From positions 496,001-560,000 of the forward strand of contig JADJOM010000003.1 of assembly GCA_016713785.1 (NCBI GenBank): 64,000 nucleotides of DNA, given 5' to 3'. The notes below the pieces were generated by a model, which saw only the letters and a program-made list of their open reading frames with translations, searched no databases and was not told where the DNA came from. How positions within the stretch are numbered: position 1 is the stretch's first letter; each line of letters begins with the position of its first letter. This stretch comes from Gemmatimonadota bacterium (GTDB lineage Bacteria; Gemmatimonadota; Gemmatimonadetes; Gemmatimonadales; GWC2-71-9). A program made the translations under genes and the position numbers. Of the stretch, positions 1 to 8,147 are shown piece by piece.

Positions 1-374
1 TCGACCTCCCGGCCGGTGACGAACCGGATCGCCTGCTCGGCGTTGAAGTCGCGGGGATCGGCGGCGGCCAGGACGATGTGACGCTCCGTGGCCGAGAGAG
101 GCAGCACCAGGTGCTTGCGGGCCACCGATTCCGGGACCAGCCGCGCCGCGCGCGGATCGGCGCCGGCCAGGTCGGCCACCTTGAGCCGGAACTGCCGGGC
201 CACGGCGGCGGCCAGCGCCTCGTCGGTGACCAGGCCGTGGTCCACCACCGCCTGCCACACGCTGCTGCCCGGATGGACGCCGACGAGCTGGGTCGGTGAG
301 ACCAGCCCCGAGTCCACCAGGGTCTGCAGCAGCCAGGCATCGGCCGTGCGCTCGCGCGTCGCGTGCTCGATCAT
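1..374 (-). CDS. pilB: Type IV pilus assembly ATPase PilB/GspE, N-terminal part (cut by window edge)
   Basis: The reverse strand reads an open frame from an ATG at 374 to the window edge, 124 codons with no stop. The visible part has the two small helical and alpha/beta modules that precede the ATPase core in PilB, GspE and MshE proteins. They include a VPESVARKHLVLPL stretch followed by VLAAADPRDFNAEQ, a typical pattern of this N-terminal domain. The Walker motifs would lie outside the window, so the ATPase assignment is inference. The gene is divergent from tyrA, and prepilin-like genes lie at 1381-2444 on the same strand, which fits a pilus or type II secretion locus. Confidence 0.8.
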   Translation of the reverse strand, partial: MIEHATRERTADAWLLQTLVDSGLVSPTQLVGVHPGSSVWQAVVDHGLVTDEALAAAVARQFRLKVADLAGADPRAARLVPESVARKHLVLPLSATERHIVLAAADPRDFNAEQAIRFVTGREV

Positions 375-519
375 CGGTCCCCATTCGCCGCGCCGGAATC
401 GGCGCCGGTTCCATCCGGGTTCGGTTGAGGAGCGGGTCGCCGCGGACTACAATTGGGCCACCGGCACAGTACGCCCCTGTCCCACGTCCCCACTATCGGC
501 CGTCCCCACGGGAAACTGT

Positions 520-1365
520 ATGCGCCCCAACTCGTTGGCTGTGCTGGGCCTGGGCGCCATCGGCGGCTCGGTGGCGTGGCAGTCACGGCTGGCCGGGATT
601 CCCCGGGTGATCGGCTACACTCCCGACCGGGCCAGCGCGGTCCGCGCCCTCAAGGCCCAGGCCGTGCACGACCTGGCCGACTCCCCGGCGCGTGCCGTGC
701 AGGGGGCCGAGCTCGTGGTCCTGGCCGCCCCGCCGGAGGCCATCCTGGGTCTCCTCGACAGCCTCGGCCCCCACCTGGCCCCCGGCGCCCTCGTCACCGA
801 CGTGGCCAGCATCAAGGCGCCCATCCTCGACCGGGCCCGGCAGGCGGGGCTCGCCGCCCGCTTCGCCGGGGGACACCCCTTCGCCGGCACCCACCGCCAG
901 GGCTGGGACGGTGCCCGGGCCGACCTTTTCGTCGATGCCGTCGTCTACGTCTGTGCCACCGGCCCCGAAGGGGATGCCGCCGCGCGTGAGGTCATGGATT
1001 TCTGGGCCACGGTGCTCCGGGCCCACCCCGTGCTGATCGACGCCGTGGCCCACGACGCGCGACTGGCCTGGACCAGCCACCTGCCACAGGCGGTGGCCAG
1101 TGCCCTCGCCCATGCGCTGGGCGGCGAGCCGTCGCTCGCCGGGGCCGCCTTCGGCACCGGCCTCAGGGACACCACCCGCCTGGCGGCGAGCCCGGTCGAG
1201 ATGTGGGTGGAGATCCTGCTGCAGAATCGCGTGGCGATGGAGGTCCCGCTCGCGGGGATGGAAGCGGCCCTCGCCGAACTGCGGCGGCTCGTCGCCGCGA
1301 ATGACCGCGCCGGACTGACGGCCTTCCTCGCCGCCGCCGCCACCTTCCGCCGCCCCCTCGGCTGA
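520..1365 (+). CDS. tyrA: Prephenate dehydrogenase
   Basis: This 281-residue protein should oxidise prephenate to 4-hydroxyphenylpyruvate with NAD(P)+ in cytoplasmic tyrosine synthesis. It opens with a Rossmann dinucleotide loop, GLGAIGGS, near residue 8. The family block GGHPFAGTHRQGW holds the conserved active-site histidine. The late DTTRLAASPVEMW block matches the TyrA dimerisation helix pattern. There is no chorismate mutase or ACT domain. The ATG at 520 is preceded by GGGA about six bases upstream and puts the Rossmann fold at the N-terminus; the frame stays open further upstream without homology. It is divergent from pilB and faces the prepilin gene at 1381. Confidence 0.9.
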   Translation: MRPNSLAVLGLGAIGGSVAWQSRLAGIPRVIGYTPDRASAVRALKAQAVHDLADSPARAVQGAELVVLAAPPEAILGLLDSLGPHLAPGALVTDVASIKAPILDRARQAGLAARFAGGHPFAGTHRQGWDGARADLFVDAVVYVCATGPEGDAAAREVMDFWATVLRAHPVLIDAVAHDARLAWTSHLPQAVASALAHALGGEPSLAGAAFGTGLRDTTRLAASPVEMWVEILLQNRVAMEVPLAGMEAALAELRRLVAANDRAGLTAFLAAAATFRRPLG

Positions 1366-1380
1366 CCTCGCGGCCACGCC

Positions 1381-1848
1381 CTACCGATCCACCTTCACCT
1401 GCACCTGTCCGCCGCCCGCCCAGCAGAGCGCGGTCACGTCGGCGTTGGACGATCCGCCCAGCATCGACTCCACCTCCTGGCAGGTCAGGCCGTCGGGGAC
1501 CGAGATGCCGATCGTGTGGGTGGTCTGGGTAAGCCCGTCCTGCACCACGTCGAGCGACATCCACGCCAGCGAGAACGTGGGCTGGGTGAGGGAGAAGCCG
1601 CTGGGCAGGTAACTGGCGAGGCCCGGCGGCGTGCTCCCGAACGCCGCGGCCGGTGGCCACTCCTGGGTGGATTCGTTGTAGCTGTAGGCGGCATGGCGCA
1701 CCACGTGCACCGCCCCCACCACCTTCGCGGCGTCGGCGCGGCGGCGGACCTGCTGGTACTGCGGAATCGAAATGCCCACCAGGATGCCGAGCACCGCAAC
1801 GACGGTGATCAGCTCGAGGAACGAGAAGCCGCGGCGGTTGCGCGTCAC
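1381..1848 (-). CDS. Type IV prepilin-like protein
   Basis: The 155-residue product starts with a short basic leader and a prepilin peptidase site, RRG before FSFLELITVV. Glu is at position 5 of the mature form and a hydrophobic helix follows, so it should be cleaved and N-methylated by PilD and enter a pilus or pseudopilus. The rest is a small globular domain with two cysteines (in TCQEV and ALCWAG) that could form a disulfide. The start is a GTG whose GTGA overlaps the stop of the upstream gene at 1845, which suggests translational coupling. Whether it is a major or minor pilin cannot be told from sequence. Confidence 0.85.
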   Translation of the reverse strand: MTRNRRGFSFLELITVVAVLGILVGISIPQYQQVRRRADAAKVVGAVHVVRHAAYSYNESTQEWPPAAAFGSTPPGLASYLPSGFSLTQPTFSLAWMSLDVVQDGLTQTTHTIGISVPDGLTCQEVESMLGGSSNADVTALCWAGGGQVQVKVDR

Positions 1849-2444
1849 CGGGCACGCTCCCGGAGCTCCGCCACGCCCTCCACCGAGCCCTCCAGTTCGA
1901 ACACATGATTGCCAAGGGCGGTGGTGATCAGGTAGCTCCCGTCTGCGCGCCGGGTGTATTCCATCTGCGGCAGCGGCACCTGCAATTCGTCCAGCGTGGC
2001 CGGGAGCTTTCCGGTGCGCTCCCGGTACTCCTCGACCAGGTTCGCGGCGGACTTGATGTAGGCGCGCGCCATCGGTGCCCGGGTGGGACTGGTCAGGGCC
2101 GGGGGCGGCGGGTAGAGCCAGGTCGGCTTCCCCACCAGGATCCACGCCGCCGTGCCGAGCAGCGCCATGGCGAGCAAGAGCGGCAGCGCGCGCCGCCACA
2201 ACGGCAGGCTGGCGTCCCGGTACTGCCGCTTGGCGGCCTCGTGTTTGAGCACCTCGTCATAGGCGTTCTCGAGGCCCCGGTCCGGCGCCTGGGCCTGCTG
2301 GCCGGTCGGCCGGCGGGGTGCCGCCGGTGGCCGGGAGGCCGCCGGCTTCGGCGGAGCGGGGGCGGGACTCGCCGCCGTCGAGGCCAGGAACTCCTGGACC
2401 GAGGCATCGAGGCCCGGGCGGGACGGATCAGCAGGAGCGGGCAT
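1845..2444 (-). CDS. Single-pass membrane protein with pilin-like C-terminal domain
   Basis: I do not recognise a named family. The 199-residue protein has a Pro/Ala-rich N-terminal region (1-55), a charged helix, one membrane segment at about 86-104 and a C-terminal domain. That domain contains VEEYRERTGKLPATLDEL, the layout seen just after the helix in GspG-type pseudopilins. It lacks a prepilin peptidase site. The ATG at 2444 was chosen because the longer frame upstream (to 2534) is low complexity and would run toward aroA. It overlaps the downstream prepilin gene by four bases, so the two are probably made together for pilus assembly. Confidence 0.6.
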   Translation of the reverse strand: MPAPADPSRPGLDASVQEFLASTAASPAPAPPKPAASRPPAAPRRPTGQQAQAPDRGLENAYDEVLKHEAAKRQYRDASLPLWRRALPLLLAMALLGTAAWILVGKPTWLYPPPPALTSPTRAPMARAYIKSAANLVEEYRERTGKLPATLDELQVPLPQMEYTRRADGSYLITTALGNHVFELEGSVEGVAELRERAR

Positions 2445-2605
2445 CGGCGCCGTTTCGTTCGCTCGGGAAGCCAGGTTGAGGAAGGCCCCGGGAGCCGGTA
2501 CTGTTGGTGGCTCCGTTGCCCCCGGGCGCGGCACGCTCCCGGTCGTCCGCAGTATCGGCCGTCGCGTCCGGCCGCTTGAGGGGCCCTTCCACCGACGAGG
2601 AACGC

Positions 2606-3868
2606 ATGCGGGTCCGCGGCACCATCCGGGTTCCGGGCGACAAGAGCCTCTCCCATCGCGCCCTGCTGTTCGCCGCCATGGCCCGGGGCACCAGCCACAT
2701 CGGCGGCCTCCTCACCAGCCTCGATGCCCGCTCCTCCGCGCGGGTGCTGCGCCAGCTCGGCGCCGAGATCTCCCCCCTCGGTGCGGGCCGCATGGTGACC
2801 GTCACCGGCCGCGGCCGGCTGCGCCGGCCCGCGGCGGTGCTCAACTGCGGCAACTCCGGCACCACCACCCGCCTGATGCTTGGCCTCCTCGCCGGCCACT
2901 CGTTCCGTGCCTCCCTCACCGGCGACGCCTCCCTGCGCCGCCGGCCCATGCGGCGGGTCACCGCCCCACTCGCCCAGATGGGTGCGACGATCTACGAGCA
3001 GAACGACACGGGCACCCTGCCGCTCGCCATCAAGGGGGGCGTCCTCGCCGCGCTGCGCCACGAGATGCCGGTCTCCAGCGCCCAGATCAAGGGCTGCCTG
3101 CTCCTCGCCGGCGTCGTCGGGGGCGTGCCGGTCTCGGTGCGGGAGCCGCACGGCCGCTCCCGCGATCACACCGAGCGGCTGCTCCGCGCCTTCGGCTACC
3201 AGGTGGACGAGGCGCAGGAATGGGTTCACTTCCGGCCGACCGGCCAGGTGGTGCCCTTCGACATGCAGGTGCCGGGCGACCCCTCCTCGGCGGCCTTTCC
3301 GGTCGCCGCCGCCATCCTTGCCGAGGGCGGCGAGCTCCGCCTGGGCGGGGTCTGCGTGAACCCCACCCGGATCGGCTTTCTCAGCGTGCTGGAACGGATG
3401 GGCGCGCGGGTGGACCAGGAGGGGGTGGAGCCGGCCTTCGATGAACCGGTCGGGGACCTCGTCGCCCGGCCCGCCGCCTTGCGCGCCACCGAGGTCCTCC
3501 CCGGCGAGATCCCCGGCCTCATCGACGAGGTCCCCATGCTGGCCTGCCTCGCCACGCGGGCCAGCGGGACCACCATCTTCCGCGAGGTGGGCGAGCTCCG
3601 GGTCAAGGAGAGCGACCGCCTGGCGCTGATCGCCGGCAACATCCGCGCGGTGGGCGGGACCGCCGAGATCCATGGCGACGACCTGCACGTCACCGGCGGC
3701 GACCGGCCGCCAGTCGGCAAGGTGGTCACCGAGGGAGACCATCGCATCGCGATGGCGTTCGCCGTTCTCGGGACGGTGCCGGGCGCGAAGATCCGGGTCG
3801 ATGACATGGCCTGCGCCGCCGTCAGCTACCCCGAGTTCCCCGCCATGCTCCGGGCCATCCGCGGATGA
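2606..3868 (+). CDS. aroA: 3-phosphoshikimate 1-carboxyvinyltransferase (EPSP synthase)
   Basis: The 420-residue enzyme joins shikimate-3-phosphate and phosphoenolpyruvate in the sixth step of the shikimate pathway. Family signatures are clear: GDKSLSHR near the N-terminus, NCGNSGTTTRLM near residue 93, and LRVKESDR in the C-terminal half. The two inside-out alpha/beta domains are complete. The ATG at 2606 gives the usual MRVRGTIRVPGDKS opening; an in-frame GTG at 2504 would add an unrelated arginine-rich tail. The stop overlaps the cmk start by four bases, the aroA-cmk order found in many bacteria. An 11-base word shared with the tyrA leader lies at 2553-2563. Confidence 0.95.
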   Translation: MRVRGTIRVPGDKSLSHRALLFAAMARGTSHIGGLLTSLDARSSARVLRQLGAEISPLGAGRMVTVTGRGRLRRPAAVLNCGNSGTTTRLMLGLLAGHSFRASLTGDASLRRRPMRRVTAPLAQMGATIYEQNDTGTLPLAIKGGVLAALRHEMPVSSAQIKGCLLLAGVVGGVPVSVREPHGRSRDHTERLLRAFGYQVDEAQEWVHFRPTGQVVPFDMQVPGDPSSAAFPVAAAILAEGGELRLGGVCVNPTRIGFLSVLERMGARVDQEGVEPAFDEPVGDLVARPAALRATEVLPGEIPGLIDEVPMLACLATRASGTTIFREVGELRVKESDRLALIAGNIRAVGGTAEIHGDDLHVTGGDRPPVGKVVTEGDHRIAMAFAVLGTVPGAKIRVDDMACAAVSYPEFPAMLRAIRG

Positions 3869-4590
3869 CCCGGGGCGCCCAGCCGACGGGCGGCCGCATC
3901 GCCGGCATCATCGCCATCGACGGCCCCGCGGCCTCCGGCAAGTCCAGCACCGCCGACGCCGTGGCGGAGGCGCTGGGCTTTGCCCATCTCGACTCCGGGG
4001 CGCTCTACCGCGGGGCCACCCTGGTGGCCATCCGCGAGTGCGGGGCTCGCCCAGGCGGGCCCCTCGACGCGGACGCCATCCTGCGCGAAGCCGAGCGGCG
4101 GGGGCTGGCCCTTCACTATGATGGGCACGGCTACGCCGTCTACCTCAACGGGGAACCCGCCGACGAGGCGATCCGCACCCCGGAAGTGACCGCCCTGGTC
4201 TCGGCCGTCTCGGCGATGCCCGGGATCCGGACCTGGGTGAACGAGCGGCTCCGGGCGCTGCCCCGGGCGGGGCAGGCGGTGGTGGTCGATGGCCGCGACA
4301 TCGGCACCGTCGTGTTTCCCGACGCCGACCTCAAGGTGTATCTCACGGCCTCCCCCCGCACCCGGGCCGAGCGGCGCCTCCGGCAGCGGGGCCAGCCCGT
4401 GGCCCCCGCCGACCTGGACCGGGAGACCGCGATCCTCACCGCCCGGGATGCCGCCGATTCCAGCCGCAGCGTCGCCCCCCTCCGGATGGCCGCGGATGCC
4501 ATCCCCTTGGACGGCACGGACCTGAGCTTTGCGGGGCAGGTGGCGGAAATCGTGCGGCTGGCTCGGGAGCGGCTGGCGGGAGGGCGATAG
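3865..4590 (+). CDS. cmk: Cytidylate kinase
   Basis: The 241-residue kinase phosphorylates CMP and dCMP with ATP in pyrimidine nucleotide recycling. It has a P-loop, DGPAASGKSS, near residue 19, the substrate-binding DSGALYRG block, and VVDGRDIGTVVFPDA as in bacterial Cmk. The LID-type region carries several arginines (RTRAERRLRQRG). It begins with ATGA overlapping the end of aroA. The perfect heptamer array starts only about 20 bases after its stop, and rpsA follows, so the common aroA-cmk-rpsA order is kept but interrupted by the repeat and a new promoter. Confidence 0.95.
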   Translation: MTRGAQPTGGRIAGIIAIDGPAASGKSSTADAVAEALGFAHLDSGALYRGATLVAIRECGARPGGPLDADAILREAERRGLALHYDGHGYAVYLNGEPADEAIRTPEVTALVSAVSAMPGIRTWVNERLRALPRAGQAVVVDGRDIGTVVFPDADLKVYLTASPRTRAERRLRQRGQPVAPADLDRETAILTARDAADSSRSVAPLRMAADAIPLDGTDLSFAGQVAEIVRLARERLAGGR

Positions 4591-4610
4591 GGCGGCTCGG
4601 CGGCTCGGCC

Positions 4611-4740
4611 TCCCGCTTCCCGCTTCCCGCTTCCCGCTTCCCGCTTCCCGCTTCCCGCTTCCCGCTTCCCGCTTCCCGCTTCCCGCTTCCCGCTTCCCGC
4701 TTCCCGCTTCCCGCTTCCCGCTTCCCGCTTCCCGCTTCCC
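4611..4740. repeat. Perfect heptamer tandem repeat, about 18.6 copies, G-quadruplex capable on the minus strand
   Basis: The plus strand reads TCCCGCT repeated 18 times without a single change plus four more bases. The minus strand therefore has 19 GGG runs spaced by four-base AAGC loops, a canonical quadruplex pattern. The unit is not a multiple of three. All frames stay open across it only because no unit phase makes a stop, so the GSGKREA-like peptides it spells are not evidence of coding. It fills the cmk-rpsA gap and ends five bases before the rpsA -35 box. Confidence 0.97.
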
Positions 4741-4745
4741 CAGCC

Positions 4746-4775
4746 TTGTCCCCACCCCCATCGCCGCGCTATTTT
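4746..4775 (+). promoter_or_regulatory. Probable rpsA promoter
   Basis: TTGTCC at 4746-4751 and TATTTT at 4770-4775 are separated by 18 bases. Transcription would start near 4782 and give a leader of about 80 bases before the GTG at 4863. The heptamer repeat abuts it upstream. No experimental support. Confidence 0.55.
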
Positions 4776-4862
4776 TCCCGGCTCCCCAGCCCGGCGATCC
4801 CGCCGGAGGGGCTCCACCATCTGCCCGCGGCCCGGCCGGCGCGGCCACGTAAAGGTCCCGCT

Positions 4863-6572
4863 GTGAGCACCCACACCTCCACCATTTCCCCCTCCGCCCT
4901 GCACGCCACCGCCACCGGCCTCAAGGTCCGGGCCGACCTGTACGACGAGGATTACAGCGAGAGCGAGTACGAGGCGATGCTCTCGATGTATGAAGGGACG
5001 ATGTCCCAGATCGTCGAGGGCGAGATCGTCAAGTCGAAGGTCCTCCGCATCACCGAGAGCGCCGTCATCCTGGATGTCGGCTTCAAGTCCGAGGGCTCCG
5101 TGCCCCTGGACGAATTCAAGGAACTCCCCAGCCCGGGCGATGAAGTCGAGGTCTTCCTCGAGCACCTCGAGGACCAGGAGGGCGCGGTCGTGCTCTCCAA
5201 GAAGAAGGCCGACTTCATGCGGGTGTGGGAGAAGATCAAGCAGGCCCACGAGACCGACCAGCCGGTGCAGGGCACCCTGGTCAAGAAGATCAAGGGCGGC
5301 GTGGTCGTGAACCTGATGGGCGTCGACGCCTTCCTGCCGGGCAGCCAGATCGCGCTCCGCCGGGTGCCGAACATCGACGAGCTGCTGGGCCAGAGCTACG
5401 AGTTCAAGATCATCAAGCTCAACAAGCGCCGGCGGAACATCGTGGTCAGCCGCCGCGTGATCCTCGAGAACGAGCGGGCGCACAAGCGCGAGCACCTGAT
5501 GAAGGAGCTGGCCGTGGGCCAGGTGCGGAAGGGCGTGGTCAAGAACATCACCGACTTCGGGGCGTTCATCGACCTGGGCGGCGTCGACGGCCTGCTGCAC
5601 ATCACCGACATGTCCTACGGCCGGGTCTCGCACCCGACCGAGATGGTCGGCATCGGCCGCGAGGTCGAGGTCAAGATCCTCGACATCGACTGGCAGCGCG
5701 AGCGCATCAGCCTCGGCATGAAGCAGCTGCAGCCGTACCCCTGGCAGAAGGTGGCCGAGCGGTACCCGATCGGCACCCGGGTGCAGGGCAAGGTCGTCTC
5801 GATCACCAACTACGGCGCCTTCGTGGAGCTGGAGCCGGGCATCGAGGGCCTGGTGCACATCTCCGAGATGTCCTGGACCCGCAACGTCCGGCACCCCTCG
5901 AAGATCGTCTCCATCGGCGAGACCATCGAGGCCGTGGTCCTCAAGGTCGACGAGTCGGAGGAGAAGATCTCCCTCGGCATGAAGCAGACCGAGCAGGATC
6001 CGTGGACGGTGCTGCCGCTCCGCTACCCGGTCGGCACCCGCATCCAGGGCAAGGTCCGCAACCTGACCAGCTTCGGGGCCTTCGTCGAGATCGAGCCGGG
6101 CATCGACGGCCTGATCCACATCTCCGACATGTCCTGGACCAAGCGGGTCCAGCACCCGTCGGAGGTCGTGAAGAAGGGGGACGCGGTCAACGTCGTCATC
6201 CTCAACATCGACGGCGACAACAAGCGCATCTCCCTCGGCCTCAAGCAGGCCGAGGAGGATCCCTGGCTCCACATCGGCGAGACCTATCCCATCGGCACCG
6301 AGCTCCGCGGTCGCGTGGCCCGGCTGATGGACAAGGGCGTCGTCGTTGACCTGGGCAACGACATCGAGGGCTTTGTCCCGGTGTCGCAGCTCGGGATCGC
6401 CAATGTCGAGAACCTGGCCGACGCCGTGAAGGAAGGCCAGGCGGTCGACCTCAAGGTGCTCGAGGTCGATCCGATCCATCACCGCATCGTGCTCGCCGTG
6501 GTGAACTACCCCGATGAGCCGATCATCCCGCCCAAGAAGGTCATCATCGACGAGTCCCCGGCCGACGACTGA
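4863..6572 (+). CDS. rpsA: 30S ribosomal protein S1
   Basis: The 569-residue protein contains six S1 (OB-fold) repeats, with units such as ITDFGAFIDLGGVDGLLHITD and ITNYGAFVELEPGIEGL, following an acidic N-terminal segment. S1 binds mRNA and helps its loading on the 30S subunit. The first two repeats are degenerate, as usual for the ribosome-binding part, and repeats 3-6 are well conserved. The GTG at 4863 was chosen because AAAGG at 4851-4855 is at proper spacing; the frame upstream to 4746 is proline-rich and without homology. A strong hairpin at 6600 closes the unit. Confidence 0.95.
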   Translation: MSTHTSTISPSALHATATGLKVRADLYDEDYSESEYEAMLSMYEGTMSQIVEGEIVKSKVLRITESAVILDVGFKSEGSVPLDEFKELPSPGDEVEVFLEHLEDQEGAVVLSKKKADFMRVWEKIKQAHETDQPVQGTLVKKIKGGVVVNLMGVDAFLPGSQIALRRVPNIDELLGQSYEFKIIKLNKRRRNIVVSRRVILENERAHKREHLMKELAVGQVRKGVVKNITDFGAFIDLGGVDGLLHITDMSYGRVSHPTEMVGIGREVEVKILDIDWQRERISLGMKQLQPYPWQKVAERYPIGTRVQGKVVSITNYGAFVELEPGIEGLVHISEMSWTRNVRHPSKIVSIGETIEAVVLKVDESEEKISLGMKQTEQDPWTVLPLRYPVGTRIQGKVRNLTSFGAFVEIEPGIDGLIHISDMSWTKRVQHPSEVVKKGDAVNVVILNIDGDNKRISLGLKQAEEDPWLHIGETYPIGTELRGRVARLMDKGVVVDLGNDIEGFVPVSQLGIANVENLADAVKEGQAVDLKVLEVDPIHHRIVLAVVNYPDEPIIPPKKVIIDESPADD

Positions 6573-6599
6573 GCCGGGGCGGCGGGTCCGGGACGGCCA

Positions 6600-6628
6600 G
6601 CGGGGTCACCTCCAGGAGGTGACCCCGC
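6600..6628 (+). terminator. Terminator-like hairpin after rpsA
   Basis: A perfect 14-bp inverted repeat, GCGGGGTCACCTCC and its complement, surrounds a single base (a 4-5 base loop in practice). It is followed only by GTCCGTTT, so the U-tract is weak. Confidence 0.65.
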
Positions 6629-6780
6629 GTCCGTTTCGGGGCCCCGTGCCGTGCAGGGTGCGGCAGGATCGGTCTGGCGTTCCGCCGATGCGCCGGTGCA
6701 AGTGGTTGTCCGGCAATGACTTCTCGAATGTGCACGACCCTTGCTCTAGCATCGGCTGTCCCTTTCGACGGTGCCGACCG

Positions 6781-7251
6781 ATGCTGAACGCCGACAACGC
6801 TCCCCTTCCGCCGCGCCGCCGCGCGCGCCGGTCCGCCGAAGCGGGCATGACGATCATCGAGCTGCTGGCCGCGCTCGCGATCGCCAGCTCCCTGGCCAGC
6901 GTCGCCATCCCCAAGTACCACGCGGTCACCGAGGCCGCGCGGGTGGCGCAGGCGATCGGTGACCTGCAGGCGATCCAGACCACGCTCGATTCGCGCGATT
7001 CCCTCCCGGACAACCTGGCGGGCGTGGGGCAGAACATCATGGATCCGTGGGGCAACGTCTACGTCTACGTCAAGTTCCCGAGCGGCGCGCCCCGCGTCGA
7101 CCGCTTCGGGGTGCAGATCAACACCACTTACGACCTCTACAGCGTGGGCCGCGACGGCGTCAGCGCGGTCTCGCTCAACGCCGGCACGAGCCTCGATGAC
7201 GTGGTGCGCGCCAATGATGGTGGCTTCCTGGGTTCCGGATCCAAGTACTGA
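6781..7251 (+). CDS. GspG-like type II pseudopilin
   Basis: The 156-residue protein has a 22-residue basic leader and a prepilin peptidase site (AEAG before MTIIELLAALAIA) with Glu at mature position 5. A membrane helix ends in VAIPKYH. The C-terminal part holds DPWGNVYVYV and DLYSVGRDG, the marks of the major pseudopilin GspG. It should polymerise in a type II secretion or related pseudopilus after PilD processing. The upstream frame to 6514 crosses the rpsA terminator, so the ATG at 6781 is preferred, though no clear Shine-Dalgarno precedes it. The next gene at 7269 is close and probably co-transcribed. Confidence 0.85.
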   Translation: MLNADNAPLPPRRRARRSAEAGMTIIELLAALAIASSLASVAIPKYHAVTEAARVAQAIGDLQAIQTTLDSRDSLPDNLAGVGQNIMDPWGNVYVYVKFPSGAPRVDRFGVQINTTYDLYSVGRDGVSAVSLNAGTSLDDVVRANDGGFLGSGSKY

Positions 7252-7268
7252 GCCGTCTCGGAGAACGC

Positions 7269-7973
7269 ATGTCGACCGCTACTGAACCTCGCGCCGCCGA
7301 ATCACCGGTGGCTTCCCCGGCGCCGCCGGCCTCCAAGGTCCCCCCGGCCACCACCGGGACGCCTGCGGGGCCGCCGCCGGCCACGCTCGCTCCCGGCTAT
7401 CGCTCCATCGCCGACGGCGAGCTGGCGACCCCCTGGAGCCTCGGGGAGTACTTCGGCTCGCTGAACACGGTGATGCGCCTGCCGCCCAAGATGCGGAAGC
7501 GGGTCGAGGCGATCGAGAAGCGGACCGGCATCAAGCTGCCGGACATCCAGCTGCCCAAGGGCGTCGTCGCGGCGGCCTTCCTGCTCGCGATCGGCGTCTT
7601 CGTGGTGCGGCCGCTCATGGGGACCCTGGGGGGCGCGGAAGAGGCCCCCAACCTGGTGAGCGCCTACGGGGTGTGGGAGGCGGGGACGGGCAAGTACGCC
7701 GGCCGCATGTTCGAGCTGGGGGAGCGCAGCATCGCCTTCCGCACCAGCTCCGAGTCGCCGGACTACACCTGGCACAAGATCACCGACGTGCGGTACCGCG
7801 CGGTCACCGACTCCACGCTGTTCACGGTCACGTACGAGGAATCGGGCAAGCCGGCCGAGTTCGCCTTCTGGTACGTGAACCAGGCGGGCAAGACCGTGAT
7901 CCGGCTGCAGCACACGCCGGAAGTCACCTGGATCAAGACGCCCTACGAGCCGATCGCGCGCCCGCCCGTCTGA
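7269..7973 (+). CDS. Hypothetical single-pass membrane protein
   Basis: I do not recognise this 234-residue protein. Residues 1-45 are Pro/Ala-rich and probably disordered, 55-97 are a charged region, 98-117 form one membrane segment, and 125-234 form a beta-rich domain that would face the periplasm. That domain contains TWHKITDVRYRAV and EFAFWYVNQAGKTVIRL. It lies 17 bases after the GspG-like pseudopilin gene and ends before a strong terminator, so the two probably form an operon and may work in the same export machine. This is context only. Confidence 0.6.
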   Translation: MSTATEPRAAESPVASPAPPASKVPPATTGTPAGPPPATLAPGYRSIADGELATPWSLGEYFGSLNTVMRLPPKMRKRVEAIEKRTGIKLPDIQLPKGVVAAAFLLAIGVFVVRPLMGTLGGAEEAPNLVSAYGVWEAGTGKYAGRMFELGERSIAFRTSSESPDYTWHKITDVRYRAVTDSTLFTVTYEESGKPAEFAFWYVNQAGKTVIRLQHTPEVTWIKTPYEPIARPPV

Positions 7974-7991
7974 TCGCCCGCAGGACCCGCA

Positions 7992-8024
7992 CGCGGCGGC
8001 CGGGGATCCTCCCCGGCCGCCGCG
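7992..8024 (+). terminator. Strong terminator hairpin after the pseudopilin operon
   Basis: A perfect 15-bp stem begins with CGCGGCGGCCGGGGA and closes on a TCC loop. CTCGTTTCC follows, a short T stretch. It separates the pseudopilin unit from pccB. Confidence 0.75.
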
Positions 8025-8076
8025 CTCGTTTCCCTGGGGCGCCTCCCCTCCACACCTCCCTCGCTGCCGCCGGGCC

Positions 8077-8117
8077 GCCCTACCGCCCTACCGCCGTACC
8101 GCCGTACCGCCTTTACC
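8077..8117. repeat. Degenerate octamer tandem repeat upstream of pccB
   Basis: Five units follow one another: GCCCTACC twice, GCCGTACC twice, and a nine-base variant GCCTTTACC. The last unit supplies the TTTACC that looks like the pccB -35 box. Confidence 0.8.
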
Positions 8118-8140
8118 GCCTTCCCCGCGCGCCGTAGCTT
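8112..8140 (+). promoter_or_regulatory. Probable pccB promoter, leaderless spacing
   Basis: TTTACC at 8112-8117 and TAGCTT at 8135-8140 are 17 bases apart. Only seven bases separate the -10 box from the ATG at 8148, so transcription should start at or next to the start codon. No Shine-Dalgarno is present. Confidence 0.6.
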
Positions 8141-8147
8141 CCCCGCC

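Noticed and set aside
4611..4740. CRISPR or coding repeat
   Set aside because: The array has no spacers, and its seven-base period is not a codon multiple.
4140..6482. 780-codon open frame antisense to cmk and rpsA
   Set aside because: High G+C leaves long antisense frames open; it lacks homology, and it passes through the heptamer repeat only because no phase makes a stop.
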